A DNA stretch of 64,000 bases. Origin: Plebeiibacterium sediminum (GTDB taxonomy: Bacteria > Bacteroidota > Bacteroidia > Bacteroidales > Marinilabiliaceae). Below the pieces are notes generated by a model. That model made no database searches and was not told the DNA's origin. It saw only the letters and a list, made by a program, of their open reading frames with translations. The first letter of the stretch is position 1. Each line of letters opens with the position of its first letter. Shown here in pieces: positions 1 through 10,162 of this stretch. The stretch lies in assembly GCF_026013605.1 (NCBI RefSeq), contig NZ_JAPDPJ010000006.1:1-64000 (forward strand), given 5' to 3'. The position numbers and the translations under genes were made by a program.

Positions 1-555
1 TTGTTTACTACTGTGATGGCTCCTGTAGATGAATTGATTCCAAAGATACCATCCCCATTTCCTGCGGTGATTGAGTAGCTGATGGTCTCGCCATCGGCAT
101 CCAGGTCTGAAGACGTGTTGTCATCATCAATATTTACTACAGCACTATTGTTCGATGCATTTTCTGCTATCGTTGCTGAGGCATTTGAAATTACAGGACT
201 ATTGTCATTCACATTCGATACACTAATGGAAACAGTTGCATTATCAGTGTTTGTTCCATCTGTAGCCTGTACAGTTAAACTATATGAAGTTGTTGATTCA
301 TAATCTAACTTGCTGTTATTAACTACTGTGATAGCTCCTGTCGATGAATTGATTCCAAAAATGCCATCGCCATTTCCTGCTGTAATTGAGTAGCTGATGG
401 TCTCTCCATCCGCATCCAGGTCTGAAGACGTGTTGTCATCATCAATATTTACCACTGCACTATTGTTTGATGCATTTTCTGCAATTGTTGCTGAGGCATT
501 TGAAATTACAGGACTGTTGTCATTCACGTTTGTTACAGTTACATTAATAGTCTCC
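1..555 (-). repeat. Tandem 315-bp cadherin-coding repeat
   Basis: Positions 1 to about 225 repeat at 316 to about 535 with only scattered base changes. Both code for the same run of residues around DNTSSDLDADGETISYSI. The period of 315 bp equals 105 residues, one cadherin domain. The copies diverge beyond about position 535. At least one more copy may lie past the left edge. Confidence 0.85.
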
Positions 556-3500
556 GTATCAGTATTTGATCCACCATCTGTTACGGTTATATTCAATACA
601 TAAACATTATCTGTATTAGCATCCGCTGCATTCTCATAATCTGGTGCAGTTTTAAATGTCAGCACACCTGAAGTTGCTCCGATTGTAAAGAAACTTGCAT
701 CGGTTCCACTAATTGAGTATGTTTTACTATCTCCTGCATCGGCATCTGTTGCACTTACTGTTTCTACTGCAGTAGTCCCTTCAGCTACACTTTTGTCTGA
801 TGCTGTTAGTATAGGAGCATTATCATCATTACTTATTGTTCCAACACCTAAAGCATCTTCAATTACAGCATTTACTGCATTAGATAAATTAAGATATAAA
901 GCTTCATCAAGTTCGGCTGTTTTATCACCATTTATAGTAACATTGATCGTTTTAGATGTTTCTCCGGATTCAAAAGTAATAGTACCTGTACTTAGTGCCT
1001 GATAATCACCGTTTGCAACAGTTGCAGAATTATCCTGAGTACTATAATCCACAGTAATATCACTTTGGCTATAATAACTCAGCGACACAACAAACTGCAT
1101 ATTTTTAGTTCCTGAATTTCCTTCATTAACAGAAACATCACCAACAGATATTTTAGGTTGATTTACTGTAATTGTAACATCAGAAAGAGGAGTTTCACAA
1201 CCACCTTCACTAGCAATTATTGAAACTGTATTTGAACCAATTAACAATTTACTTGGTAAAATACTAATTGACAAATCGTTTCCATCTCCAATTGCACTTC
1301 CTACTTCAGTTCCATTAATATAGGCTTTATAAACAATACTGCTTTCACTTGAAGTTATTGTTACCACACCATTATCTCCAGCTTCAACAGTACTTCCTGT
1401 TGTAGTTTTTACTGCCGGAGCATTATTTGATGATATTGCAAATGGTTCAGAAGTATTTGTACATCCTTCTTTTGTTATCTTTAAGGTCCAATTGCCGGAT
1501 GCCAAAGTACTTACATCATCTTTTAAAATTTTAGTATTATATATAAGAGATCCATTGGTCCAGGTATAAGATGTTGCTACTGTTTCTGTCGCACTCAATG
1601 AAATTTCATCTCCTGCACATGCAGTTGTTTCACCTGTAAATGTTACCAGAGGAGATTGTGAAACCTCAAAATCATCCGAATGCACACACCCACCTTTGGT
1701 TACTGTTAAAGAATAAGTTCCATAACTTACACTACCACTCGATATACTTAAATCCTGAGTAGAATATGTTGCACCATTAGGATCGGTCCATAAATAAGTC
1801 GCTCCTGGTTCTTCTGCAGATAAATTCAAATCATTACCACTACAGATTGTTGTATCACCCATCACTTCAATTGAAGGACCAATATAAAGTGTAAAGCTTT
1901 TAATAACTTCAGAATAACCATCATCAGCTTTAACATATACAATTGCAGAACCAGCTGCATCAGTATTAGGTGTTATAGAGATTGTTCGGTTTGAACCTGA
2001 ACCTCCAACTGTAATATTCTGGTTTGATACAATTTCTGTATTATGAGAATATGCGATTACCTCTATATCATTTGCATCAGTTTCTGTATCACTAACTGTA
2101 AACGGCAAATCTGTTAAATCTGCATTGGCACAAATGGATTGATCGGCAATGTCAGAAATAACGGGATCTGTGTTAACCTCCACATAAACAAAGTCAGATT
2201 CGTTTGAATAATAAGTTCCGTTGCTGGCATTATATTCAAAACTGGCTTCTCCCCCCCAATCAGTGGTCGGAATAAATACCAGATTAGAAATATCAGATTG
2301 TAGAATCTCATCGTTCACAGCAACATTGACACCTGATAATTTTAAAATGCCATGCGCAGGATTTGGCAATGACAGAATCTGAATTTTATTCAGAGATTGT
2401 GAGATATCAAAAAATTTATTCTCGAAGTCTGTTGCACTAAAAGTCAGATTTGTATTTATTGGAGTCTGCTTATAAATATCTGCAACTATAGGAGCATCAC
2501 CATTTTCACATTTTGAAGGGTTGGTTGAGATATTAATAGGAATACTTGGCAAACCCAGATCAATAGCATTAAACCATGAGTTCATTGTGTTGGTATTACC
2601 ATTATTAAATCCACCATTATTCCCAAAATAAGTCCAAATCCGTTCAATACCGGCGTTAATCTTAAGCTGGGTAATAACAGTTTCGTCCATTTTACCCGTA
2701 TTATCACCCCACTCACTGATTGCTGAAATATTTGAATCATCCCAATACAGGGTAGGCCCTAACTTATTAAATGGCCTTACAGAGGCTGTTTCAATTCCAC
2801 TTAAAGCCTCTGCATCATAAATTGGAAAGTGAGCAGGGCCCCGACCTAAAAAGGTAGCAGAGGCATTAACTAATCCATCACTTACATCATTACCTGAATC
2901 ATCTTTAAAGTCCCATATTACATAGTTGGTACCTACATTTAAATCTACGTTAAGGTATCTATCAACACTTCCCGCTGTATAAACTCCATCGTTATTTAAA
3001 TCTAAAAGTATCGTGGTAAATCCTGAAATATTTGTTTCAATTTTAAACAGTGTTTTACTTCCATAGGTACAAGTTGCGCCATTCTTTTCTAAAGTAACTG
3101 TTCCCGCATTAATATTTAATAACTGTGGTTCTCTATCATAATCATAATCATAGATTTTTGTATCCTCTAACCACACTTTCAACATTGGTGGTGGTAAAGA
3201 AGTTCCTGTAAAGGCTACATGATCAGGATCATTTAAGAAAATCTTATATTCTCCAATATTATTCCTACTTCCTGTAACACTTTGTGCTTTTTCAATAGGG
3301 TTTGCCTTGCTATCATTAATACCATAGGAGTTTACAGCAAAAGAAAAAACATTTGGATACATTTTATACTTTACTTTATTTACAAACTCATCCGATGTAA
3401 ATACATAAAAATCAGCATTTACAGGATATTGCGTAAAACTTGTTGTACTAAAGTTCCATTTATAAGACCACAACCTACCTGCTGATTTATTGGGTTGATC

Positions 3501-3983
3501 AGCATTTACAATGATATTATCACTGGCATCGGTTACTGTAACATCAAAGTAGTTAAGATAAATGTTACTGCTAAAACCTATATAATGATTACCGGTAGTT
3601 GTTGCAGTATATACAATAGGTGTATATCCATCAGCAGTTGAGGTTTGCGTTCCATTTAAGTAAACACCCTCCGGACCATTAACTGCCTCTTGATAACTGG
3701 CAATATATCCAACACCTGTAGTTGGCGTAGGTGTTTCTGATATCACAATGTTTCCTGAAGGATCATATAACTGATAGTTTGCAGTTGTACTAGTGACTCT
3801 CATACCCAAATGGAGCTTTTCACCTGCATTTAAATAAATATAAATCCTACTTTCGGTATTACTGTAGGTAGGCATTTGTATTCGCAATCGATCTGTTGCA
3901 CTGGGCATTAATTGCTTTGTTCCCTCCTGAGCTTTCACAAGAAAGCTCAAGAGCGCAAAGCTCAATAGTAAAATTTTTCGCAT
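1..3983 (-). CDS. Giant secreted cadherin/Calx-beta/Ig-repeat adhesin, C-terminus cut by window edge
   Basis: The frame is open from an ATG at 3983 to the left edge, so at least 1327 residues are present and the C-terminus is missing. Residues 1-19 form a Sec signal peptide ending in VKAQ. A long N-terminal region without a recognised domain follows. Next come Ig/PKD-like modules with paired cysteines (about residues 690-860), a Calx-beta domain (about 950-1050, with a NEGNSGT start and an LNLSNA motif near its end), and cadherin-type repeats with the DxDAGD, DYE and NDN calcium-binding motifs. The last two cadherin repeats are almost the same in protein and DNA. Proteins of this build in Bacteroidota are usually exported by T9SS and act in surface attachment or gliding; the sorting tail would lie outside the window. 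The HK/RR pair lies upstream in the same direction, 673 bp away. Exact function is unknown. Confidence 0.85.
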   Translation of the reverse strand, partial: MRKILLLSFALLSFLVKAQEGTKQLMPSATDRLRIQMPTYSNTESRIYIYLNAGEKLHLGMRVTSTTANYQLYDPSGNIVISETPTPTTGVGYIASYQEAVNGPEGVYLNGTQTSTADGYTPIVYTATTTGNHYIGFSSNIYLNYFDVTVTDASDNIIVNADQPNKSAGRLWSYKWNFSTTSFTQYPVNADFYVFTSDEFVNKVKYKMYPNVFSFAVNSYGINDSKANPIEKAQSVTGSRNNIGEYKIFLNDPDHVAFTGTSLPPPMLKVWLEDTKIYDYDYDREPQLLNINAGTVTLEKNGATCTYGSKTLFKIETNISGFTTILLDLNNDGVYTAGSVDRYLNVDLNVGTNYVIWDFKDDSGNDVSDGLVNASATFLGRGPAHFPIYDAEALSGIETASVRPFNKLGPTLYWDDSNISAISEWGDNTGKMDETVITQLKINAGIERIWTYFGNNGGFNNGNTNTMNSWFNAIDLGLPSIPINISTNPSKCENGDAPIVADIYKQTPINTNLTFSATDFENKFFDISQSLNKIQILSLPNPAHGILKLSGVNVAVNDEILQSDISNLVFIPTTDWGGEASFEYNASNGTYYSNESDFVYVEVNTDPVISDIADQSICANADLTDLPFTVSDTETDANDIEVIAYSHNTEIVSNQNITVGGSGSNRTISITPNTDAAGSAIVYVKADDGYSEVIKSFTLYIGPSIEVMGDTTICSGNDLNLSAEEPGATYLWTDPNGATYSTQDLSISSGSVSYGTYSLTVTKGGCVHSDDFEVSQSPLVTFTGETTACAGDEISLSATETVATSYTWTNGSLIYNTKILKDDVSTLASGNWTLKITKEGCTNTSEPFAISSNNAPAVKTTTGSTVEAGDNGVVTITSSESSIVYKAYINGTEVGSAIGDGNDLSISILPSKLLIGSNTVSIIASEGGCETPLSDVTITVNQPKISVGDVSVNEGNSGTKNMQFVVSLSYYSQSDITVDYSTQDNSATVANGDYQALSTGTITFESGETSKTINVTINGDKTAELDEALYLNLSNAVNAVIEDALGVGTISNDDNAPILTASDKSVAEGTTAVETVSATDADAGDSKTYSISGTDASFFTIGATSGVLTFKTAPDYENAADANTDNVYVLNITVTDGGSNTDTETINVTVTNVNDNSPVISNASATIAENASNNSAVVNIDDDNTSSDLDADGETISYSITAGNGDGIFGINSSTGAITVVNNSKLDYESTTSYSLTVQATDGTNTDNATVSISVSNVNDNSPVISNASATIAENASNNSAVVNIDDDNTSSDLDADGETISYSITAGNGDGIFGINSSTGAITVVN

Positions 3984-4656
3984 ATTATAATTGTTTTTGT
4001 TTTCTCAAGTAATTCTAAATCTATGTATTGAGATTATAGATGGTTTAAATTGACACATTAAGATTCTACTGCACAATACTTTATTCTAAGCAGCGTATTG
4101 TTGACAATTACCCCTCTCCTATCCTTTTCTCATTCTTTTTTATTCCTAATACTAAAATTCACTGCAGAATATGTTACCAACGAATCCAAACATACTAGTC
4201 GAAAAAATGTTCTCGTTAATTTTTTATAATTCATATGTTCTATTCTTTTAATCATTCTCTATTTTCAATTTCAATAAAAGAGTTTTGTGTCTTTTGGTAC
4301 TCCTTTACCTTTTTAAATTCACAATACGCTATTATCATTTCACAGTTTCTCTAACATGATAGATTGATTAATAAAACTGATAAACTTTACGTTTATCTTG
4401 ACTAATGGAACTAAGAACCTTTTAAATCGAAAATTATAAGGGTGGATAACTCCTTAAATCCAGTGCTATTTTTCCTAAATTTTCATTTTACTCAGTCCAG
4501 TTTTTACGAGGTACTTTAATACATACTAAAGCGTTTGCGAATATAATGAGGCTATTAGAATGCGTAATATTTTTACAGTAAGCAAAAAGTAAACAATGGT
4601 AGTTGGAAAGAATAGATTACCAGATAATAGGGCAAAAAAGGAAGCTTTGTTTTTCT
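3984..4656. other. Long AT-rich intergenic stretch upstream of the adhesin
   Basis: No convincing ORF, RNA gene or repeat is visible. It should hold the adhesin promoter. A TAnnTTTG-type -7 box reads on the minus strand at 4187-4194, but no -33 TTG lies at the right distance. A 7-bp inverted repeat at 4379-4397 is no more than chance would give. Confidence 0.4.
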
Positions 4657-4665
4657 TTAAAAGCT
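4636..4665 (-). terminator. Possible terminator overlapping the end of the response-regulator gene
   Basis: A 6-bp stem (AGCTTT/AAAGCT at 4660-4665 and 4643-4648) with an 11-nt loop is followed on the minus strand by a short T tract (4635-4640). It overlaps the stop codon. The stem is short, so this is a weak call. Confidence 0.3.
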
Positions 4666-5490
4666 CGTTAAGTAGGTTTCAAGATTAACTCCTTCCAGAT
4701 TAAGTTTTTTGCGCAAGCGATATCTTGAAGTTTTTATACTGTCGGCAGTTTGATTTAAAACAGTAGCTATTTCTTTATTTGCCATACCAAGTTTAATAAA
4801 GGTACATAACTTCAGTTCTGCAGGTGTAATTGTGGGATGCTCCTCGGTGATTTTTTTATGGAAGTTGGCATGTACTTGTGAAAAGGAAATGTTAAACCGA
4901 TACCAACCTTCTTCTTCAACCTCTTGCAGCAATTCAGATTTAATATTCTCCAATTTTTCAACCGCCTTATCAGGGTGGGATAAGATAATTCCTTTTAATT
5001 TTTCAATCTCTGAAGCAAAAGTACGATTAAAACGTTGTGCCTTTATCAGATGTAATGAACTTTCGGCTAAGTCCTTATTTTTTTGTTCTACCAGCTCTGT
5101 ATAATAGGATGAAATTAGCAGGGCTGACTTGCAGCGAGCAATTAACTCCACCGGATCAAGTGGTTTTCGGATATAATCTGTAGCTCCGGCAGATAGAGCT
5201 GTTTGCAAATCTTCTGAAGAAAGCATCACTCCTGTTGCCATAATTATGGGCGTATCCTTAAGTAAGTCCTCTTTTTTTAAAATTTTGATCAAATCAATGC
5301 CAGAAATAGATGGCATATTCCAATCTGTAATAATTAAATCCGGCTCTGTTTTAATGGCAATAGACAAGGCCATTTGAGGATTATTCGTTTGATATATCTT
5401 ATACTCAGGCTCGTATTTTTCAAATATCGAAACCATGAGTTTTAAATTCCCTATAGTATCATCAACAATAAGTATTTTAAAATTAGACAT
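4657..5490 (-). CDS. Response regulator with C-terminal LuxR-like helix-turn-helix
   Basis: Residues 4-125 are a receiver domain with acidic pair D10/D11, phospho-acceptor D56 (ITDWNMP) and the conserved lysine K109 (RKP). A helical linker follows (about 130-205). The C-terminal helix-turn-helix (about 210-277) ends in RYRLRKKLNLE. That output module is shared with the beta-glucan locus regulator at 54669-57332, which is unusual because one protein is a soluble receiver and the other a membrane one-component sensor. The gene lies 84 bp after the histidine kinase on the same strand, so it is almost surely the kinase's partner. Target genes are unknown; the co-directional adhesin downstream is one candidate by position only. 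Confidence 0.9.
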   Translation of the reverse strand: MSNFKILIVDDTIGNLKLMVSIFEKYEPEYKIYQTNNPQMALSIAIKTEPDLIITDWNMPSISGIDLIKILKKEDLLKDTPIIMATGVMLSSEDLQTALSAGATDYIRKPLDPVELIARCKSALLISSYYTELVEQKNKDLAESSLHLIKAQRFNRTFASEIEKLKGIILSHPDKAVEKLENIKSELLQEVEEEGWYRFNISFSQVHANFHKKITEEHPTITPAELKLCTFIKLGMANKEIATVLNQTADSIKTSRYRLRKKLNLEGVNLETYLTSF

Positions 5491-5574
5491 ATCCCGCTTT
5501 TTATTTCAAAAATAGCATTTTCTTGTGTTAATCCGGCACTTTTAGAGGCCATCCACATCCCTTTTTCATAAACA

Positions 5575-7938
5575 CTAGCTCAATATACGATTGATCGTTT
5601 CAATATATCTTTCCTGATTACAACTAAATACGGCCTCATTTATTCGTTCTATTAAACAATGGCCTTCTTCAATATTTAAAGCTCCTATCATGCCAAGGAT
5701 TTTATTGATATCTGTAACTTCAAAAACCTCTTTTTCTTTAAGTTCAGATAAATATGGTACTATCAAATTTTTACTTTGCAAACTCAGCTTACTGTGTTTA
5801 ACAGACTGATCTTCATCTTCGTTTTTTATCCGCTCCTTATTTATAAAGGAACAAGATTCCACGGGTATCAGAATTTGAAATTCAGCACCATCACCAAAGT
5901 TAGAATGCACTGCAATGCTTCCTCCATGAGCTTCAATAGCCAGTTTACAAAAAGCAAGTCCTAGTCCTGTAGATCGCAAACTCTGATCAGCCTGATCACC
6001 ACTCTTATATCGGTCAAATATTTTTGATTGCATCTCTTTTGTTATACCAGGTCCCTGATCTTTAATTTTACAAATTACCATATGCTCACCATCTTTTTCT
6101 AATGTGATAAAAATTTTACCATTAGTTGGTGAAAACCTAATGGCGTTGATCAGAATATTTACCAATATTCTTTTTATGATATCAAAATCGCCAAAGGTGT
6201 TAAATTGCGCAGGTTCAATCCTTTCTATACAAATACCTTTAAGCATAACATTTACACTTACATCATGAATTGCAGATGTTATCGCATCATTTAAATTTAA
6301 AAATTGTCGGTTAATTGAAAAACCAACTTCCTCAGCCTTATTAACATCTAAAATATTTAATACCATGTTATGCATTTCAATACCGGCCTGCCAAATTAAC
6401 TTATCTCTGTCGGGCATATCATGCATTTGCGAAAGGTTAATAATAGAATTTAATGGATTCTTTAAATCATGAACAATCATACCGGTCATTCCATCTCTAA
6501 ACCTGTTTAATTCTATCAGTTTTTTATTTACTTTTTCAAGATCAAAAGCCTGTTTTTCAATCGAATCCTTTTGAAGTCTGATTTCTTGCGTACGCACATT
6601 TACTTCCTGTTCCAACTGCATGGTATGCTTTTTCAAAGCCGTACTTAACAAATCCACCTCTAAAAAGGAATGGGTTAATTTTTTAGCCATTACAAAAGAA
6701 AAGGAAAAGAAAATAAAGAATAATCCGTAAGGCAACAGAAAGCCGGAATCAATCATTTTATTAAAGTACAATATATCATTAATAAATGACGCATAAAAAA
6801 AGAAGATTCCTACAAAAAACACTCCCGAAAACGCTAGCTTTTTAAGTAATGCCATAAACACACCATAAAGCATATAGCTACTTACTATAAAAGCAAAAAA
6901 TTGATAATATAAAGGTATATAAGTAAATACAAATGGAGACATAAATAGCACTGGCACAACACTTATAGCGATAACCAGCCATACTGCGAACTCCATCTTT
7001 TTAGTAAATATTTTTGAATAGAAGGTCCGTAAAAAACTAAAAAACAAACCGGTAATAACTATAAAGGCAAGATATTCAATACGCAAGGCAAATTCCCAAC
7101 TCATTGATGGAAAAACCCATAACAACAGCTTCTCGCCTGTTGTTGCCAATCGAAGAACCCCAAACATTGACAACAGACTGAATAGTATAATTGAAACATC
7201 TCTTCGACCAACAATATAAATGTGCAAAAAGTATCCAGCCAGAGCGCAAAATACCGCAAGTAAAAAAATGGATAAACTTAATTGCCTAAGAATGTATGCT
7301 CTAACATCACTCGCTTTGCCAAATAACATTACATCTTCCGGCCCTCCTTTTCTATGATGAAAATTTGATATTTGTAAAACAACATCAATCTTTTTATTGT
7401 GAGAGTAGAAATATATTTCCTGACGTTTCCAGGAAGGAACGGTTGTTTCTGTTGAAGTGCCTACCTTCCCTACTTCAATAATTTCTCCATTTACCATTAG
7501 TTTATATGCACAATCCAATTCCTTTACTCTTATGCCATAAAAACCATCATCAGGTACTTTTATTGTTAAATAATACGTAGCAAATCCTTCTGCAGTAATA
7601 TCATCGGAATAAATAGTTTTATCATTCCACACGGATGGTAATGTTACAAAAACCGGCTTTTCTTCAAGAGCATTAATATCTTCTTTTGAATAGAGTTTAT
7701 TCCAATAAAAAGAGAATTCGCCTTGCAGCTGAAATAATTCTGAATGATCAAAGTCGTGCTCTTTTAGTATTAATTCTCCCCTAACTGATTTAGGTGCTCC
7801 TTTTCCAGAACTCCTTTCGTCATAAAAACCATATTTATACATTATTGCAAGGGCAAAAACCACAAAAAGAGCATATAAAATATTCTGTAAGTATTTTGAT
7901 TTAAAATACTTCAGAACCAATTGGCTGAAACTTTGCAT
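5575..7938 (-). CDS. 7TMR-DISM membrane histidine kinase
   Basis: The protein has 787 residues. A TM helix lies near residues 20-36, followed by a periplasmic beta-sandwich sensor of the 7TMR-DISM extracellular type (about 50-210), then seven TM helices (about 215-410). A coiled coil leads to the HisKA domain with H490 in VHDLKNPLNS, and an HATPase_c domain follows with N, G1 (DQGPGI) and G2 (GLGLAFCK) boxes. After the ATPase comes an unexplained tail of about 90 residues, helical and ending in NQERYIETINRILS. It resembles the end of an HPt domain but lacks the phospho-histidine motif. Such kinases sense small, possibly sugar-like ligands in the periplasm; the ligand here is unknown. It forms an operon with the response regulator and is divergent from the gene at 8124. 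Confidence 0.92.
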   Translation of the reverse strand: MQSFSQLVLKYFKSKYLQNILYALFVVFALAIMYKYGFYDERSSGKGAPKSVRGELILKEHDFDHSELFQLQGEFSFYWNKLYSKEDINALEEKPVFVTLPSVWNDKTIYSDDITAEGFATYYLTIKVPDDGFYGIRVKELDCAYKLMVNGEIIEVGKVGTSTETTVPSWKRQEIYFYSHNKKIDVVLQISNFHHRKGGPEDVMLFGKASDVRAYILRQLSLSIFLLAVFCALAGYFLHIYIVGRRDVSIILFSLLSMFGVLRLATTGEKLLLWVFPSMSWEFALRIEYLAFIVITGLFFSFLRTFYSKIFTKKMEFAVWLVIAISVVPVLFMSPFVFTYIPLYYQFFAFIVSSYMLYGVFMALLKKLAFSGVFFVGIFFFYASFINDILYFNKMIDSGFLLPYGLFFIFFSFSFVMAKKLTHSFLEVDLLSTALKKHTMQLEQEVNVRTQEIRLQKDSIEKQAFDLEKVNKKLIELNRFRDGMTGMIVHDLKNPLNSIINLSQMHDMPDRDKLIWQAGIEMHNMVLNILDVNKAEEVGFSINRQFLNLNDAITSAIHDVSVNVMLKGICIERIEPAQFNTFGDFDIIKRILVNILINAIRFSPTNGKIFITLEKDGEHMVICKIKDQGPGITKEMQSKIFDRYKSGDQADQSLRSTGLGLAFCKLAIEAHGGSIAVHSNFGDGAEFQILIPVESCSFINKERIKNEDEDQSVKHSKLSLQSKNLIVPYLSELKEKEVFEVTDINKILGMIGALNIEEGHCLIERINEAVFSCNQERYIETINRILS

Positions 7939-8123
7939 TTAAATAATAGGTAATGTTTTAATGTTATATAAACCGATTGACAAATAAAAGGTTCTTATGG
8001 GAAAGAATACTTATTGTGACTATTAAAAAAATGAAAATGCCAGCATAAATTCCCATAACAAAATCTGTTTGAATATTAATCAAAATCCTACTTTTTATTA
8101 TCTTAAAGCAAAAATCTACTATT

Positions 8124-8972
8124 ATGGAACAAAATTCTAATATGCCTCCTATTTATGTGGTATCCGGAGGTAAAGGAGTGGCCGGACATACCCTGGTTGA
8201 ATCAATGCTTATACAATATCCCAATCATAAAATTCCTGTAATTATAGAACCTGAAGTTTCTACTCAGGAACAAATTGACACGATTACCGATAAGGTTGTA
8301 GCCAACAATGGTGTAATTGCGCATACAATGGTAGATCACATTGCACGCAGAAAATTGGTTGATGCTTGTGAGAAAAAGGAAATCAGACATTTTGATCTTG
8401 TTGGTAACATGTCAGATTATCTGGATACTGTTTTAGACATGAAGCCTGTTGAACAACCTGGTTTGCACCGATTACGAGATATGGAATACTACCGAAGAGT
8501 CAGAGCCATAGAATTTACAATGCAACATGATGATGGCCAGCATGCTGAAAAAATTGCAACTGCAGATATCGTTTTAGCAGGTGTTTCAAGAACCGGAAAA
8601 ACTCCATTAAGCATTTACCTCGCCATGTTTGGCTGGAAGGTTGCCAATGTACCCATTGTTCCTGGTACGCCTATACCTGATACACTTTTTCAGATTGATC
8701 CAAACCGTGTTTTTGGATTAACGATTTCAATGGCCTACTTAATTGCACAGCGAAGTAGCAGAGTTTCCAGAATTCATATGGATCCAAATACCGATTATAT
8801 TGACAGAAGAAAAGTTAGAATGGAATTGGATTTTGCTGCCAATCTATTTAAAAAAGGAGGTTTTAAAGTTTTAAATATCACCAATAAACCGATAGAATAT
8901 TCTGCAAATGAAATCATTACTATCTTAACATCTCGTTTTGGAAAAGAAAAGTGGAAAGCCCATGAAGATTAA
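8124..8972 (+). CDS. Pyruvate,phosphate dikinase regulatory protein (kinase/pyrophosphorylase, DUF299)
   Basis: The N-terminus (IYVVSGGKGVAGHTLVESML) and the P-loop at residues 153-160 (GVSRTGKT), followed by LSIYLAMFGWKVANVPIVPG, identify the PSRP/PpsR family. Members switch PPDK or PEP synthase off and on by ADP-dependent phosphorylation of a threonine and Pi-dependent removal, setting the pyruvate/PEP balance. Length (282 aa) is normal for the family. The protein is cytosolic. No PPDK gene is in the window, so PPDK versus PEP synthase as target cannot be decided here. It stands alone on the plus strand, divergent from the histidine kinase. The next gene starts 278 bp downstream, with no RNA structure recognised in between. 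Confidence 0.93.
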   Translation: MEQNSNMPPIYVVSGGKGVAGHTLVESMLIQYPNHKIPVIIEPEVSTQEQIDTITDKVVANNGVIAHTMVDHIARRKLVDACEKKEIRHFDLVGNMSDYLDTVLDMKPVEQPGLHRLRDMEYYRRVRAIEFTMQHDDGQHAEKIATADIVLAGVSRTGKTPLSIYLAMFGWKVANVPIVPGTPIPDTLFQIDPNRVFGLTISMAYLIAQRSSRVSRIHMDPNTDYIDRRKVRMELDFAANLFKKGGFKVLNITNKPIEYSANEIITILTSRFGKEKWKAHED

Positions 8973-9250
8973 TGATAAGATTTCTTTCTAATTATAAATT
9001 CTGGCTGGTATAATTTTTATAGGTACCTGCCTTCTTTTTTAATGATAGCGAGATCATATGGTCCGGACCACTCGGTCTGTTCTTTTCTACATTTCTTCTT
9101 TGAACCATACAACTTTGCATCTCTTAATCCTATACACCTACTATATTAAAAGGATAATTCAATCAGTCGTGTTTAATTTATTAAACCAATATCTTAAACA
9201 ATACCAGATAAATGTATGTTGTACTATAAGAATGCATAAAACTGAAGATT

Positions 9251-10096
9251 ATGAAGGATGTAGATATAAATATTGCTATCAAAAAAAATAAACGATTAGC
9301 AGACACCTATAAATATTATGGTTGCAAACCTGAAGTAGAAGGTCCTTTTGATTACTTAAAAGATTTTGTTAGAGATCAGTTTAATAAACAGTATCCTAAA
9401 GAGAACTTTTTAGTTTACTGGAATGAATATAATAACCTAAAGGATTTTAAAATATCTGACAATGTGGAAAGTGTCGGAGGGGTTTCGGAGCAAGCTCATT
9501 ACATCATGAGAATCATTACGGAGTATCATTTTGTTCAGGCCTTTAAAGCCATGAAAGTTGACATGAATGATCCTAATGTTGGAGGTGAAAAAGGAACTCC
9601 GTATCGTATTACAAAAATGTATACTGGTAATAGCCTTAATGATGATTCTGAATTGTTATCAGGAAGATGGTCAGACAGACCTGCCATTGCCAATTTTCCG
9701 AACGAACAAAAACAACGTTTTCCAATTACTAAAAGAATTGATATTGTATCTGTATGCTCTCATCATTTAGCGCCATTCAGTACACTTTTCAGAGATGGTG
9801 CATATGCTTTGGTAAGTTATATTCCGGATGAAAAAGTCTTAGGGATTTCTAAATTACAAAGGATTGTTGACTGGGTTTCCAGAAGAGGACACCTACAAGA
9901 AAACCTGACTAAAATGATTTATGATGAGATTAGTAAGGCAGCGGAAACTGCATCTGTTTATGTAAAGCTCTCAGGTTTAGTACATACCTGTGAATCGCTG
10001 AGAGGTACGCAGAGTAATGAAGGTTCTTTCTCAAGCGAATACTATGGCGGAGATTTTAAAGATATTGACTTACGCAGAGAAGTTAGAGGTATGTAA
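9251..10096 (+). CDS. folE: Divergent GTP cyclohydrolase I
   Basis: Zinc ligands match C169 and H172 (in CSHHLAPF) and C247 (in HTCESLRG). H245 of HTC, the SKLQRIVDW segment, and Q and E of the HLQENLT motif match the FolE active site, which turns GTP into dihydroneopterin triphosphate. Differences are plain: the family glutamate in CEHH is serine (CSHH), the arginine in QERLT is asparagine, and at 281 residues it is longer than typical FolE (about 190-220) because of an extended N-terminal half. The QueD-like gene follows by 66 bp, so the product probably feeds 6-carboxytetrahydropterin and the queuosine/7-deazaguanine route, or a modified pterin. The ATG at 9251 was chosen because a longer upstream plus-strand ORF is in another frame. 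Confidence 0.82.
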   Translation: MKDVDINIAIKKNKRLADTYKYYGCKPEVEGPFDYLKDFVRDQFNKQYPKENFLVYWNEYNNLKDFKISDNVESVGGVSEQAHYIMRIITEYHFVQAFKAMKVDMNDPNVGGEKGTPYRITKMYTGNSLNDDSELLSGRWSDRPAIANFPNEQKQRFPITKRIDIVSVCSHHLAPFSTLFRDGAYALVSYIPDEKVLGISKLQRIVDWVSRRGHLQENLTKMIYDEISKAAETASVYVKLSGLVHTCESLRGTQSNEGSFSSEYYGGDFKDIDLRREVRGM

Positions 10097-10162
10097 CTTT
10101 GATAAAGCTTTTAAATTACAGACACCCACATTTCAATTGAATCAAATAAAGAAAAATAAACA

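Noticed and set aside
4379-4397. GATAAAC-N5-GTTTATC inverted repeat upstream of the adhesin
   Set aside because: A 7-bp inverted repeat is expected by chance in 673 bp of AT-rich DNA; no second copy was seen.
8973-9250. Possible preQ1 riboswitch upstream of the folE-queD pair
   Set aside because: No preQ1-I or preQ1-II consensus pairing was found; only the short palindrome GGTCCGGACC (about 9059-9068) stands out.
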